This document shows positions 17,715 to 27,268 of a stretch of DNA of 64,000 nucleotides, piece after piece. Every line of letters starts with the position of its first letter. The first letter of the stretch is position 1. Origin of the DNA: Natronorubrum bangense (GTDB lineage Archaea; Halobacteriota; Halobacteria; Halobacteriales; Natrialbaceae); NCBI RefSeq assembly GCF_004799645.1, contig NZ_CP031305.1, positions 186,001-250,000 of the forward strand. The letters are read 5' to 3'. The translations under genes were made by a program, and so were the position numbers. The notes under the pieces are model-generated. The model did no database searches and was not told the DNA's origin. It was given only the letters and a program-made list of their open reading frames with translations.

Positions 17715-18530
17715 ATGGCTATGGACGTCTTCGGGTTGCTCGGCAACCCGGTCGGACACTCGCTGTCACCGCCGATGCACGAAGCGGCCTACGACCAGCT
17801 CGGACTCGAGGCTCGATACGTGACCTTCGAACCCGAGCCAGCCGACCTCGAGGCCGCGATCGACGGGGCCGACGCGCTCGGGATCACGGGCCTGAACGTG
17901 ACGATCCCGTTCAAACAGGACGTCCTCGACTGTGTCGAGGCCGACGAGTTAGCGGCTCGGATCGGCGCGGTCAACACGATCGACTTCACGGGCTCGGGGA
18001 CGCCAACGGGCCACAACACCGACGCAGTCGGCGCGATGCGTGCCCTGCGCGACCACGACGTCACGCTCGAGGGCGCAGACGCCGTCGTCGTCGGTGCTGG
18101 CGGGGCCGGCCGGGCGATCGCGTTCGGCCTCGCGGATGCGGGCGCGACGGTCGAGATCGCCAACCGAACCGAGGCGACGGCCCACGACCTCGCCGAAGCG
18201 GTTCCGGGGGCGACGGGCCACGGACTCGAGGCCGACATGCTCGCCGACCTGCTCGAAGACGCCGAGATCCTCGTCAACGCCACGAGCGTCGGCATGGAGT
18301 CCGACGAGACGCCGGTGCCCGCCGACGCGCTTCACGGGGAGTTGGCGGTCATGGATGCGGTCTATCAACCCCTCGAGACACGGCTGCTGCGGGACGCGGC
18401 CGAGGTCGGGGCGACGACAGTCGATGGCGCCTGGATGTTGCTCTATCAGGGCGTCGAGGCGTTCGAACTGTGGACCGGCGATGAGCCACCGGTCGAGACG
18501 ATGAACGAGGCCCTTCGCTCACAGCTGTAG
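17715..18530 (+). CDS. aroE: shikimate dehydrogenase
   Basis: A 271-residue enzyme reducing 3-dehydroshikimate to shikimate with NADPH. The substrate motif [12 protein letters not shown] lies near residue 15, catalytic Lys67 is in [10 protein letters not shown] and Asp103 in [10 protein letters not shown]. The NADP motif is [14 protein letters not shown], and ATSVGM-type [13 protein letters not shown] follows. The ATG at 17715 fits the TATA box; a second ATG at 17721 is possible. It starts a same-strand series that continues with a helix-hairpin-helix protein and the pab genes, linking shikimate-pathway flux to p-aminobenzoate. Confidence 0.93.
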   Translation: MAMDVFGLLGNPVGHSLSPPMHEAAYDQLGLEARYVTFEPEPADLEAAIDGADALGITGLNVTIPFKQDVLDCVEADELAARIGAVNTIDFTGSGTPTGHNTDAVGAMRALRDHDVTLEGADAVVVGAGGAGRAIAFGLADAGATVEIANRTEATAHDLAEAVPGATGHGLEADMLADLLEDAEILVNATSVGMESDETPVPADALHGELAVMDAVYQPLETRLLRDAAEVGATTVDGAWMLLYQGVEAFELWTGDEPPVETMNEALRSQL

Positions 18531-18615
18531 TAGTCACGGCCGAACGCTCCATTTTTCGTCACGTCCACGTGGGTATCAGGCGAATTTAAGTGATGGTGCC
18601 AACTATATCGGCACA

Positions 18616-19344
18616 ATGGCGCTCCTCCAGAAGCTGAAATCGCTCCTTGGACTCGGCAGATCCGAGCCGGAGCGAGGACAGACTCGAGAGGTCGGGGTGA
18701 CGGTCGAACGGGAAGGGTCACAGGAGGGTGACGACGACGCCGGATCGACCACGACAGGAACTGAACCACCGGCACCGGCGAGTGCGACAGCCGGGACGGA
18801 AGCCGACACGACGGCAAACGCCGGTACCGAAACCGAAACCGAAACCGAATCCGAATCCGAGACGAAGCCCGAAACAGCGGCCGACACCGAAGCGACCGCT
18901 GACGAGTCGGCGGCTGCCGGATCGACCGCCTCGAGTTCGACGGACTCGATGATGGCACCGACAGACGAGCCCGAAACAGCAGCCGAGCCGGCAGAGGCAG
19001 CGGGCCCCACGACGGAAAACGCGGCGCCGACGGCCGAGAAAACGCCCGACATCACGGACGGCGAACTGCCGGTCGAAGAAGCCGAGCCGGAGGCGGAGGT
19101 CGACGACACAGAGACGGCTGAAGCGGATACCGACGGTGACGACGCGGAGACGGCCGAACCAATAAACCAGGAACCCGTTGACTCGATCAAGGGGATCGGG
19201 CCGGCCTACGCCGACCGTCTCGCTTCGGCAGGCGTCGAGACCGTCGGTGAGCTCGCTGCCGCAGACGCAGCGGAACTCTCCGAGGGGACCGACATCTCCG
19301 AAACGCGAATCCAGGGCTGGATCGACCGCGCCGAAGTCAGATAA
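18616..19344 (+). CDS. helix-hairpin-helix protein with long acidic linker
   Basis: A 242-residue protein. A short basic amphipathic start ([15 protein letters not shown]) is followed by about 150 residues of Glu/Thr/Ala/Asp low complexity, including the run [13 protein letters not shown]. The last 55 residues form a helix-hairpin-helix DNA-binding domain of the RadA/DUF4332 kind, with [15 protein letters not shown] and [16 protein letters not shown]. It may bind DNA in a non-sequence-specific way. The linker makes it mostly disordered. It lies 86 bp after aroE and 116 bp before pabB; no functional link is evident. Confidence 0.7.
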   Translation: MALLQKLKSLLGLGRSEPERGQTREVGVTVEREGSQEGDDDAGSTTTGTEPPAPASATAGTEADTTANAGTETETETESESETKPETAADTEATADESAAAGSTASSSTDSMMAPTDEPETAAEPAEAAGPTTENAAPTAEKTPDITDGELPVEEAEPEAEVDDTETAEADTDGDDAETAEPINQEPVDSIKGIGPAYADRLASAGVETVGELAAADAAELSEGTDISETRIQGWIDRAEVR

Positions 19345-19459
19345 CGAAACTGGCGTCGCTATCGCGCCGAATCAGCCGTCAAAGTCACGCCCGTCCGCTC
19401 TTTTAACACACGATCTGGAAATCGCAAAAGGATTAGGCTCCCACCCCCTCTCGAGGAAC

Positions 19460-21103
19460 ATGCGCGATCCGCGCGTCGTCACGCCGCTCGCGTCGTTTCG
19501 AGCCGCTGCTCGCGAAGCCCTCGAGCAACACGACACAACGGCAGACGCTGAACCGACGACGCGCACCACCGGACTCCGACTCCCAGTCGAGGTCCAGGTC
19601 ACCGTCGAAGATCCGTTTCTCGCCTACCGTCGAGCGCGGCCGTCCGACAGCCGTGGAACTGTCTTTCTCGAGACGACCGGTGGCCAGCCCGGCTGGGGCT
19701 ACTTCGGCATCGACCCCGTCGACCGACTCACGATCTCACCCGATGCGGTCATGCGAGCGCGAACGGATGACGGCGCGCCGACACTCGCAGCGCTCGAGGG
19801 CCTCCTCGAGCGAGACGATCTGATTCGTGGCGACTGTGACGTCCCCTACCCCTGTGGGGCGATCGGGTGGCTCTCCTACGACATTGCCCGCGAACTCGAG
19901 GCGCTCCCCGAGTCGGCCGTCGACGACCGCGGTCTACCCCGACTCGAGGCCGGCGTCTACGACCGGCTTGCTGCCTGGGAGGCGCCCACCGACGGCGACG
20001 TGACGCTGCGAGTGACGGCCTGTCCGCGACTCGAACTCGAGGCGGGTGACGACGGCGTTTCCGACGACACGCTCGAGGCTGTTTACGACCGGGGCCGCAA
20101 GCGAGCACTCGGGCTCGCACGGGCATCTCTCGAGGGCGATCCAGCCGTCGGCGAGCCACCGGCAGCAACGACTGAAGCGACGTTCGAAAGCGACTGCGGG
20201 CGTGTGGCCTTTGCCGAGCGCGTCAGTCAGGCGAAATCGTACATCCGCGACGGCGAGACGTTTCAGGCGAACCTCTCCCAGCGACTGGTCGCCCCGGCAG
20301 CGGTTCATCCCGTCGCGGCCTACGACGCTCTCCGGCGGGTCAACCCCGCGCCGTACTCGTGTCTGCTCGAGTTCCCCAGTACCGATCTGGTGAGTGCCAG
20401 CCCCGAGTTGCTCCTCGAACGCGAGCCACGTGGCGTCTCGGCGCTGTCGGACACCGCCAATCGTGACCGAGACGGTGACTTCGTCCGGACGGAACCGATC
20501 GCGGGGACGCGGCCCCGTGGCGCGACACCAGAAGCAGACGCGACACTCGAGGACGACCTCCGAACCGACGAGAAAGAACGCGCCGAACATGCGATGTTGG
20601 TCGACCTCGAGCGAAACGACCTCGGGAAAGTCTGTGAATACGGCTCCGTCGAGGTCGAGGAGTACCGTCGGATCGACCGCTATGCGGAGGTGATGCATCT
20701 CGTCTCGAACGTCACGGGCCGGCTTCGGGATGGCGAGACGCTGGCCGACGCGATCGCCGCGGTGTTCCCAGGTGGAACGATCACGGGCGCGCCGAAACCC
20801 CGGACGATGTCGATTATCGACGAACTCGAGGCGACCCAGCGAGGCCCCTACACGGGGAGTGTCGGGATCTTCGGCTACGACGGCCGGGCGACGCTCAACA
20901 TCGTCATTCGAACACTGGTTCGCCACGCCGACGAGTATCACCTCCGCGTGGGAGCGGGGATCGTCCACGACTCCGATCCCGAACGCGAGTACGACGAAAC
21001 GCTTGATAAGGCCCGTGCGCTGATCACGGCCGTCGACGACGCGCTCGGCGAGCGAGCCGCAATGGCCCTCGAGGCCGAGAGCGGAGATGATCAACGTGAG
21101 TGA
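19460..21103 (+). CDS. pabB: aminodeoxychorismate/anthranilate synthase component I (PabB-like)
   Basis: A 547-residue chorismate-utilising enzyme. The C-terminal chorismate domain is complete: FQANLSQRL, the lysine-free motif PIAGTR (346-351), [15 protein letters not shown] and [14 protein letters not shown]. It aminates chorismate with ammonia from the amidotransferase encoded next. Context (aroE upstream, amidotransferase and lyase downstream) favours p-aminobenzoate synthesis for folate or pterin cofactors. PIAGTR, however, is the form typical of anthranilate synthases, where PabB usually has Lys at the third position. The ATG at 19460 is preferred; the frame is open from 19178 but overlaps the previous gene. 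Confidence 0.82.
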   Translation: MRDPRVVTPLASFRAAAREALEQHDTTADAEPTTRTTGLRLPVEVQVTVEDPFLAYRRARPSDSRGTVFLETTGGQPGWGYFGIDPVDRLTISPDAVMRARTDDGAPTLAALEGLLERDDLIRGDCDVPYPCGAIGWLSYDIARELEALPESAVDDRGLPRLEAGVYDRLAAWEAPTDGDVTLRVTACPRLELEAGDDGVSDDTLEAVYDRGRKRALGLARASLEGDPAVGEPPAATTEATFESDCGRVAFAERVSQAKSYIRDGETFQANLSQRLVAPAAVHPVAAYDALRRVNPAPYSCLLEFPSTDLVSASPELLLEREPRGVSALSDTANRDRDGDFVRTEPIAGTRPRGATPEADATLEDDLRTDEKERAEHAMLVDLERNDLGKVCEYGSVEVEEYRRIDRYAEVMHLVSNVTGRLRDGETLADAIAAVFPGGTITGAPKPRTMSIIDELEATQRGPYTGSVGIFGYDGRATLNIVIRTLVRHADEYHLRVGAGIVHDSDPEREYDETLDKARALITAVDDALGERAAMALEAESGDDQRE

Positions 21104-21872
21104 CAAAGATAGCACCCGTGAGCGAGTGGATACGAGCGAGCGGCCCAACGACCGACCGGAGGGAGGGAGGCAGGGTTTTCATCAACGTTTTGCCAGGGAA
21201 CGAGCGTCAGCGAGTGACCGCAGCAAAAGGTTGCTGGTCATCGACAACTACGACTCCTTTGCGTACAACCTCGTCCAGTACGTCGGCGAGCTCGCTGATG
21301 AGGTGATCGTCCGGCGCAACGACGACATCGATCTCGCGGACGTCGATGACATCGATCCAACTGGGATCATCGTCTCACCGGGGCCGGGAACCCCACAGGA
21401 GGCCGGCATCTCGATCCCGCTGTTCGCCGAGACCGAGTACCCGATTCTCGGCGTCTGTCTCGGGCATCAGGCGCTGTGTGCAGCCAACGGCGCGCCGGTC
21501 GTCCACGCCCCCCACGTCGTCCACGGCAAACCCTCGACGGTCAGCCACGACGGCGAGGGCCTCTTCGATGACCTCCCCTCCACGTTTCAGGTCGGCCGGT
21601 ATCACTCACTTGCCGTCGAACGCGAGGCACTCCCCGACTCGCTTGCCGAGACCGCACGGACGACCGACGAACGCGGCGTGTTGATGGCGGTTCGCCACCG
21701 CGAACGCCCGCATATCGGTGTGCAGTTCCACCCCGAGAGCATTCTCACGCGCCGCCACGAGGACGTCGACGACGGTGATGGAATCTCGCTTGCGGTCGGC
21801 AAACAGATGATCGCAAACTTCTGTCGACTCGCCGCGGAAGCCGACGACCAATCCGAGACAGCCCACGAATGA
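21087..21872 (+). CDS. pabA: aminodeoxychorismate synthase component II, glutamine amidotransferase
   Basis: A class I glutamine amidotransferase of the PabA/TrpG type that feeds ammonia to the PabB-like subunit. The core begins near residue 47 with [20 protein letters not shown]; the catalytic Cys124 is in [10 protein letters not shown], and the His and Glu lie in QFHPESI near residue 214. The first 46 residues (Arg/Glu/Ser-rich) are not part of the known domain, and no start codon exists close to the core, so translation presumably begins in the overlap with pabB at 21087. The stop overlaps the next gene by ATGA. Confidence 0.87.
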   Translation: MINVSDKDSTRERVDTSERPNDRPEGGRQGFHQRFARERASASDRSKRLLVIDNYDSFAYNLVQYVGELADEVIVRRNDDIDLADVDDIDPTGIIVSPGPGTPQEAGISIPLFAETEYPILGVCLGHQALCAANGAPVVHAPHVVHGKPSTVSHDGEGLFDDLPSTFQVGRYHSLAVEREALPDSLAETARTTDERGVLMAVRHRERPHIGVQFHPESILTRRHEDVDDGDGISLAVGKQMIANFCRLAAEADDQSETAHE

Positions 21873-22753
21873 ACGACGATCCGATCTATCACGTCGACGG
21901 GAAACTGGTCCCCGCATCTGCGGCCACAGTCAGCGTCGACGACCGCGGCTTTCGGTACGGCGACGCTGCGTTCGAGACGATGCGCGTCTACGGCGGCACG
22001 ATCTTCGCGTGGGATGCCCATATGGCGCGCCTCGAGCGAACCTGTGAGGCCCTGTCGTTGGCTCACGGCATCGCGGCTGACGACCTCCGGACGCGGATCG
22101 ATGAGACGCTGGCGGCGAACGATCTCGAGGACGCCTACGTCCGGCTCTCGATCACACGCGGCGTCCAGCCAGGAAAACTCACACCCCGGCCCAACGTCGA
22201 TCCGACGGTCGTCGTGTACGTGAAGCCGTTGCCTCGTGGGGGCGTCGACGGCAGGTCCGTCTGGGACGAGCCGGCGACCGTCCAGACGGTCGACACACGT
22301 CGAATACCCTCCGACGCGATTCCGACCGCAGCGAAGACGCACAACTATCTCAACGGAATTCTCGCTCGAGCGGAGCTTCGGGACGACGACGGCCAGCCCA
22401 CCGCGGACGAGGCGCTCATGTTCGACTGCGAGGATCACGTTGCCGAAGGTGCGACGAGCAATCTCTGGTTCGTCCGCGATGGGGAGCTCTGTACGCCGAC
22501 GACCGACGGCCCCGTGTTGCCGGGAATTACGCGGGCGATCGTCCTCGAGCTCGCCGCCGAGGCCGGAATTTCGTTCCAGGAGGGTCGATACGATCTCGCG
22601 GACGTGCTCGAGGCCGACGAGGCGTTTCTGACGAACCGAACGCGGGAACTGCGCCCGATCGCGACGGTCGACGGCCACGAGATCGGCGGCGGTCCGGTGA
22701 CGGATCGACTCTCGAGGCTGTACGACGAGCGCGTCGAGCGAGCCTGTTATTGA
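21869..22753 (+). CDS. pabC: aminodeoxychorismate lyase / class IV aminotransferase
   Basis: A 294-residue PLP enzyme of fold type IV. The start [23 protein letters not shown] and RGFRYGDAAFETMRVYGG are typical. The PLP-binding Lys is in AKTHNYLNGILA, and the phosphate-site region is EGATSNLWFV. As the third gene of the pab operon it would release pyruvate from 4-amino-4-deoxychorismate to give p-aminobenzoate. Branched-chain or D-amino acid aminotransferase activity is the alternative, since these families look alike, but the operon position favours PabC. Confidence 0.85.
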   Translation: MNDDPIYHVDGKLVPASAATVSVDDRGFRYGDAAFETMRVYGGTIFAWDAHMARLERTCEALSLAHGIAADDLRTRIDETLAANDLEDAYVRLSITRGVQPGKLTPRPNVDPTVVVYVKPLPRGGVDGRSVWDEPATVQTVDTRRIPSDAIPTAAKTHNYLNGILARAELRDDDGQPTADEALMFDCEDHVAEGATSNLWFVRDGELCTPTTDGPVLPGITRAIVLELAAEAGISFQEGRYDLADVLEADEAFLTNRTRELRPIATVDGHEIGGGPVTDRLSRLYDERVERACY

Positions 22754-22795
22754 GCGTAAATCTGGGGTCTCCGGCGTCTGCGATGGGTGTTGGCA

Positions 22796-23086
22796 TTACC
22801 GTTTCCAGCGCTCGAGGCCGAGAATCGCACTACCGAGCCCGAACAGTCCAGCGGCGATCGTGACGATCGGCGTATCACACCGATTGACGCCCCCGTCTGG
22901 TGAGTACCCGAGCCAGCCCAGGTAGAACTCGTAGTACACGAAGCCACCGGGAGGCTCGTCACCGGTGTACCCGACATCGGTGCACGACGAGAGCGGCAGT
23001 TCAGGAAACGAAACCGCGATCAACGCCGCGACGAGGCCAGCGCTCAGGAGCATCCCGGCCCCGACGAGTGTCCAGCGCCTCGACAT
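22796..23086 (-). CDS. small two-helix membrane protein, unknown
   Basis: A 96-residue protein not recognised. One hydrophobic helix lies at residues 7-27 (LVGAGMLLSAGLVAALIAVS) and another at about 72-90 (IVTIAAGLFGLGSAILGL). The intervening loop holds two Cys residues (SSCTD and NRCDT) that could form a disulfide outside the cell. It converges with pabC, 42 bp away. Confidence 0.55.
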   Translation of the reverse strand: MSRRWTLVGAGMLLSAGLVAALIAVSFPELPLSSCTDVGYTGDEPPGGFVYYEFYLGWLGYSPDGGVNRCDTPIVTIAAGLFGLGSAILGLERWKR

Positions 23087-23248
23087 GGGCAGTTATTCTA
23101 ACTCGAACAACATATTCGTTGGTGCGAGCTGTGTCAGCCGTTCCAGACAACAAAAAGCCCCCGTCGATGTCACCGGCTGGTGTTCATGTCCGCACGGCAT
23201 GCGCACTGAGTTGATTACGAACACTCGAGTCGCAGTGAAACCGCCTTA

Positions 23249-24367
23249 TCAGTCGTCCGATCCGACCGCCGACCGATTGAATCCGTCGGTCTCGGCCGTC
23301 GTCTCGAGCAGTTCGCGCGTCGTCCCCTCGAGGTCGAGGACGAACTCGCTGCCGAACGCTGTCGACGGCGTCTGGAAGCCAGCCGGGAGACGCGGTTCGG
23401 ACCGATTTTGGCCGTCGATGACGCGCTCGGCGGCGCTGACAGCGGCGTCAACCGTCAGTGTGTAGGGGTTCGGCGTACGCATTCGAGCGCGGACGCGGTG
23501 ACCGGTCGAGTCGTCGACGGCTTCCCCCCAGATGACCGCGGTGTCACGAGCCCGTTCTCGTGCACTGGGGCCGTCGACGCGCGCGTCGATCACCCGCTTC
23601 AGCAGGGTTTCGACCGGGCGTCGCTCGAGCAGCCAGCCAAGCGAGTCGACGGCGGCCATCGCCCGGGTCGCCCACGGCGGCACCGCTGCGTAGACTTCGA
23701 TCGAATCGATTCCCGTGCTATGGGCAGCGGTGGTGACGTCTCCCCACGGAACCGTGACGACGTGTTCGGGGCCGGTTCCGAAATCGATCGCTCGCGTCCG
23801 AAACGTCGCTGGAACCTTTATCAGCCGTCCGTTCCGGCGGACGACCCCATCGGAACCGAGCTGCTCGACGAACGTCCGGGCGGTCCCACGCGAAAGCGGG
23901 CCATTGCCTTTGACGCCGAGTGTGAGTTCGGTCGCTGATGGCAGCTGTTCGTGGAGAAACGCGGCCAGACAGTCCGATGGAACGACTTCGAAGCCGACGC
24001 CCGGGAGCAGTGTGACGTCTGCCTCTCGAGCCGCGTCATCTCGCTGGCGCAGCCGTTCGAACACCCGAAACTCGCCCGTGATATCGAGGTAGTCCGTCCC
24101 AGTCTCGAGACAGGCGTCGACGAGCGGGTTGACCGTCTTCACGAACGGCCCAGCACAGTTCAATACGGCATCGAACCGGTTGAGCTGGGCAGGAACGTCG
24201 TCACTGAGATCGAACGTCCGTCCTTCGACACCGAGTTCGTCGGCCTGCCGTCGTACTGCACCGCGGTCACGGCCGGCGACGACCGGCGACCCTCCTCGAG
24301 AGACGGCTTCGCGAGCGATCAGCCGGCCGGTGTAGCCATACGAGCCGTAGATGAGAAGGGAGTCCAT
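23249..24367 (-). CDS. saccharopine-dehydrogenase-like NAD(P)-binding oxidoreductase
   Basis: The 372 residues begin MDSLLIYGSYGYTGRLIAREA, an NAD(P) Rossmann motif of the saccharopine dehydrogenase-like / trans-acting enoyl reductase family. The segments LNCAGPFVKTVNPLVDACLE and YLDITGEFRVFE are family hallmarks, and LLPGVGFEVVPSDCLA follows. In bacteria relatives include lipid enoyl reductases, whereas in haloarchaea the substrate is unknown. It is divergent from the Rieske protein gene 85 bp away. Confidence 0.8.
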   Translation of the reverse strand: MDSLLIYGSYGYTGRLIAREAVSRGGSPVVAGRDRGAVRRQADELGVEGRTFDLSDDVPAQLNRFDAVLNCAGPFVKTVNPLVDACLETGTDYLDITGEFRVFERLRQRDDAAREADVTLLPGVGFEVVPSDCLAAFLHEQLPSATELTLGVKGNGPLSRGTARTFVEQLGSDGVVRRNGRLIKVPATFRTRAIDFGTGPEHVVTVPWGDVTTAAHSTGIDSIEVYAAVPPWATRAMAAVDSLGWLLERRPVETLLKRVIDARVDGPSARERARDTAVIWGEAVDDSTGHRVRARMRTPNPYTLTVDAAVSAAERVIDGQNRSEPRLPAGFQTPSTAFGSEFVLDLEGTTRELLETTAETDGFNRSAVGSDD

Positions 24368-24452
24368 AGCCGTCGTTTGCCGCTCAGCGTGTTAAAACTG
24401 CGTCAGACATCTGCGAGACCGCAACGTTCACGACGACAGATTACCAACCGAG

Positions 24453-24887
24453 ATGGCGATGGACGCGTCTCAGCGGATCACTGCACTCGATGCGGTGTCA
24501 ACGGACTCGACGACGCTCTTTCGTGTGACGAACGGTTCGGGTGACGAACAGGAAGCCCTTCTCGTCGCGACGGAATCGACCGACGACGAGCGAACGATTT
24601 CGTGCTGGTTGAACTACTGCCAGCATCTCACTCATATCAAAATCGACAAAGGCACGGGGGCACCGATGCGAGACGGCGAACTCGTCTGTGCAAATCACGG
24701 CGCATACTTCGACGCCGACTCCGGGGTGTGTACGTACGGACCCTGCGAGGGTGCCTATCTCACCGACCTCGAGGTGACCGTCGCGGATGGCGACGTCTAC
24801 CTGACCGACGACGAGTTTACGTACGTCGGTGCCGGACCGATCGATGACGACGACGATCTGACGTCGACCTCGAACGTCGAGTTCTAG
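24453..24887 (+). CDS. Rieske-type 2Fe-2S protein
   Basis: A 144-residue soluble protein with a Rieske cluster site: Cys56 and His58 in NYCQHLT, then Cys79 and His82 in LVCANHGAYFDADSG. These are the C-x-H...C-x2-H ligands of dioxygenase-type ferredoxins or small assimilatory subunits. The C-terminal tail is acidic (about 125-144). No transmembrane anchor is seen, so it is a cytosolic electron carrier or a sensor. An alternative start two codons later (24459) would give MDASQR. Confidence 0.83.
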   Translation: MAMDASQRITALDAVSTDSTTLFRVTNGSGDEQEALLVATESTDDERTISCWLNYCQHLTHIKIDKGTGAPMRDGELVCANHGAYFDADSGVCTYGPCEGAYLTDLEVTVADGDVYLTDDEFTYVGAGPIDDDDDLTSTSNVEF

Positions 24888-24924
24888 CCACGAGTGCCGA
24901 CGGCGAGACTGAGACGTAACGAGC

Positions 24925-25287
24925 CTACCGGAGTGCAGCCGGTGAGACCATGTCGCGCTCCTGGTTGTACTCGAGAAGCCCGGCGTCAGTCAGCCGTGGC
25001 AGATGATCGTGGTACAGCGAAAGATAGACTTCGTGGACACGCTCGGCCGAAATATTTGGCATCTGACGCCCGGTTTCACGGACGGCAACCTCCTCAGCGG
25101 CGTCCGGGAGTGTCAGCGATTCTCCATACGTGCGCATCACCTGAAGCAGTAGCCGTCGGCGCTGGTCGGCGAGCAGTCCGAACGCGTTGTCGATCGTTTC
25201 GGCCGATGCCTCGCACGTATCGAGGTTCTCGAGCACCGACAGGACGAACTCGACACAGTCGGACTCGGGGTGGGGCGTGGCAGTCAT
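24925..25287 (-). CDS. DUF7344-type winged-helix regulator
   Basis: A 120-residue protein from the ATG at 25287. The wing pattern is NAFGLLADQRRRLLLQVMRT, then LYHDHLPRLTDAGLLEYNQE, the usual DUF7344 haloarchaeal HTH. It is probably a DNA-binding regulator. The frame extends upstream to 25416 but is basic there. Its target is unknown. Confidence 0.75.
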   Translation of the reverse strand: MTATPHPESDCVEFVLSVLENLDTCEASAETIDNAFGLLADQRRRLLLQVMRTYGESLTLPDAAEEVAVRETGRQMPNISAERVHEVYLSLYHDHLPRLTDAGLLEYNQERDMVSPAALR

Positions 25288-25485
25288 TCGTATTCTCCAT
25301 GGGCCTCCCGAAACGAACGGAAACCTGTCGAATGGAGACGAAAGACGATGACAGGCATCAGTGAGACATCTCACCGAACGTTCGCTCGAGAGTTCGTACC
25401 GATTTCTCGGTACCACAGTAAATATTAGTATCGAATCTGTTTCAGGTTGTCAGGGAACGTTGACAGTTTCAGCGACTGATAGCTC

Positions 25486-25782
25486 TTACTCGATCGTCAG
25501 CGTCGGCTCCGAGACGGACTCGCTCTTACAGTTTGGACACCGCGAAGGGAGATTTAGCAAATCGTCGAAATCATCGAACCCACAGTCTCGACATGTCGGC
25601 GGTGCAACAAGCACCTGTTCGTCCGTCTCCGTCCCGGCAACCGAACGGGAGACGTGTTCGGCGTGTCGGAGCACCGACTCGGGAGTTAGATCGAGTTGCA
25701 CTGCGAGCTCGCTGGGTGTTGCAGGTTCGATACGGAGCGCGTCAGCGAGTCGCTGTCGCGTCGTTTCGTCGGCCTCGCGCAT
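25486..25782 (-). CDS. predicted HTH regulator with zinc ribbon (COG3357-like)
   Basis: A 98-residue protein starting MREADETTRQRLADAL. The N-terminal half is an ArsR-like winged helix (ATPSELAVQLDLTPESVLRH). The C-terminal half has two Cys pairs, TCRDCGF and RCPNCKS, forming a rubredoxin-like zinc ribbon. This architecture is a common small archaeal transcription regulator. It is divergent from the nucleotidyltransferase gene, which could be a target. Confidence 0.72.
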   Translation of the reverse strand: MREADETTRQRLADALRIEPATPSELAVQLDLTPESVLRHAEHVSRSVAGTETDEQVLVAPPTCRDCGFDDFDDLLNLPSRCPNCKSESVSEPTLTIE

Positions 25783-25926
25783 ACCTCGACAGACGGGCGT
25801 CGGGGTTTTATACTGTTTGACGACGGCCAACCCGCCCGAGTTGGGTCCAGCAGCCGTTGTGCATCTGGCAGCGCCAGGATTGCTGAAAGGACAACTGACT
25901 TACCACAGGCTAGTGAACGCCGAATC

Positions 25927-26895
25927 ATGAAAGCCGTCGTCCTTGCCGGCGGGTACGCGACTCGAATGTGGCCGATCACGAAACATCGGCCCAAGATGTT
26001 CCTCCCGATCGGCGACTCGACCGTCGTCGACCGCATCTTCGAAGCGCTCGAGGCTGACGATCGGATCGACGAGGTCTACGTCAGCACGAACGAGCGGTTC
26101 GCCGCCGACTTCGAGGCCCACCTCGAGGAGAGCACGTTCGAAAAACCGCAGCTCTCGATCGAGGAGACCACCGAGGAAGACGACAAGTTCGGCGTCGTTG
26201 GCGCGCTCGCACAGCTGATCGACCGCGAGAACGTCGACGACGACCTGCTGATCATCGCCGGTGATAACCTGATCAGCTTCGATGTCGCGGCGTTTCTGGA
26301 CTACTTCGAGGAACGGGCTGCCCCGACGCTTGCCGCCTACGACGTTGGCTCCCGTGAGAAGGCCAAATCCTACGGGCTCGTCGAACTCGAGGACGACCGT
26401 GTCGTCGACTTCCAGGAGAAACCCGACGAGCCCAACAGCACGCTCGTCTCGATCGCCTGCTATGCGTTTCCCGCCGAGTCGCTGTCGCTGCTGTCGACCT
26501 ATCTCGAGGACGGCAACAACCCAGACGAGCCCGGCTGGTTCGTTCAGTGGCTCCAGAACCGCGAGCCGACGTACGCCTACACCTTCGAGGGCGCGTGGTT
26601 CGACATCGGCACTCCCGAGAGCTACCTCGATGCCGTCGCCTGGCATCTCGACGGCGAATCACTCGTCGCCGAATCGGCGACGGTCGAGAACGCATCGATC
26701 GGCGACAACGTCCACGTGATGGATAATGTTACCCTCGAGAACACGACCCTCGATCACGCGGTGATCTTCCCGGAGGCAACGGTGCGCAACGCCGACATTC
26801 GCCGGTCGATAATCGACGAAGGGACTCATCTCGATGACCTCGACCTCGCAGGCGCGCTGATCGGCGCCCACACGACGATCAAAAACGGCTCCTGA
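25927..26895 (+). CDS. sugar-1-phosphate nucleotidyltransferase
   Basis: A 322-residue enzyme. The activation motif LAGGYATRMWPITKHRPK (residues 6-23) is of the glucose-1-phosphate thymidylyl/uridylyltransferase type, followed by the pyrophosphorylase core with IIAGDNLISFD. The last 80 residues show left-handed beta-helix hexapeptides (SATVENASIGDNVHVMDN and onward). It makes NDP-sugars for S-layer glycosylation or exopolysaccharide, but the sugar is not determined. The ATG at 25927 is the only sensible start, and the upstream frame is low quality. Confidence 0.87.
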   Translation: MKAVVLAGGYATRMWPITKHRPKMFLPIGDSTVVDRIFEALEADDRIDEVYVSTNERFAADFEAHLEESTFEKPQLSIEETTEEDDKFGVVGALAQLIDRENVDDDLLIIAGDNLISFDVAAFLDYFEERAAPTLAAYDVGSREKAKSYGLVELEDDRVVDFQEKPDEPNSTLVSIACYAFPAESLSLLSTYLEDGNNPDEPGWFVQWLQNREPTYAYTFEGAWFDIGTPESYLDAVAWHLDGESLVAESATVENASIGDNVHVMDNVTLENTTLDHAVIFPEATVRNADIRRSIIDEGTHLDDLDLAGALIGAHTTIKNGS

Positions 26896-26900
26896 CGGTC

Positions 26901-27230
26901 TCAGGCCGGAAGCTCCTGAATTCGTTCGATACCGCTCTCTGTTTTAGTCTGCTCGAGCGGAGCGACGACCTCATCGGGCAGATCCATGCGATCGGCAAGC
27001 GTCAACAACGTCTCGAGTTTCGTGAGGTCGAGGCGTTCGATCGCACGCCCGAGTTCGGCCTCGACGAGGTCGCCGAGCACCGGATCCTGAAGGTCCGCAA
27101 CACGATCGTCGCGTTCTGTTCGGAGCCCCGACAGTGGCGCGCTCTCGATTGCTCCGGGTTCGACGCCGAGCCCCGCAAACAGCGGCTCGAGCCGCTCGAG
27201 CTGTTCAGCTGTCGCCTCGCTGTGGGCCAT
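26901..27230 (-). CDS. DUF892-like ferritin-fold helical protein, short
   Basis: A 109-residue all-helical acidic protein. EATAEQLERLEPLFAGLGVE and VEAELGRAIERLDLTKLETL resemble parts of the YciE/DUF892 ferritin-like family but cover only a portion of it. The homology seems to continue upstream in frame (DEALESYYMAHSE) into the end of the next gene, where no good start codon exists except at 27320. The true start is therefore uncertain, and the gene may be N-terminally shortened. It converges with the nucleotidyltransferase. Confidence 0.55.
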   Translation of the reverse strand: MAHSEATAEQLERLEPLFAGLGVEPGAIESAPLSGLRTERDDRVADLQDPVLGDLVEAELGRAIERLDLTKLETLLTLADRMDLPDEVVAPLEQTKTESGIERIQELPA

Positions 27231-27268
27231 ATAGTACGACTCGAGGGCCTCGTCAGTCGAATGAAACG

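Noticed and set aside
19934..21148. 404-codon minus-strand ORF
   Set aside because: It is antisense to pabB, without domain signals.
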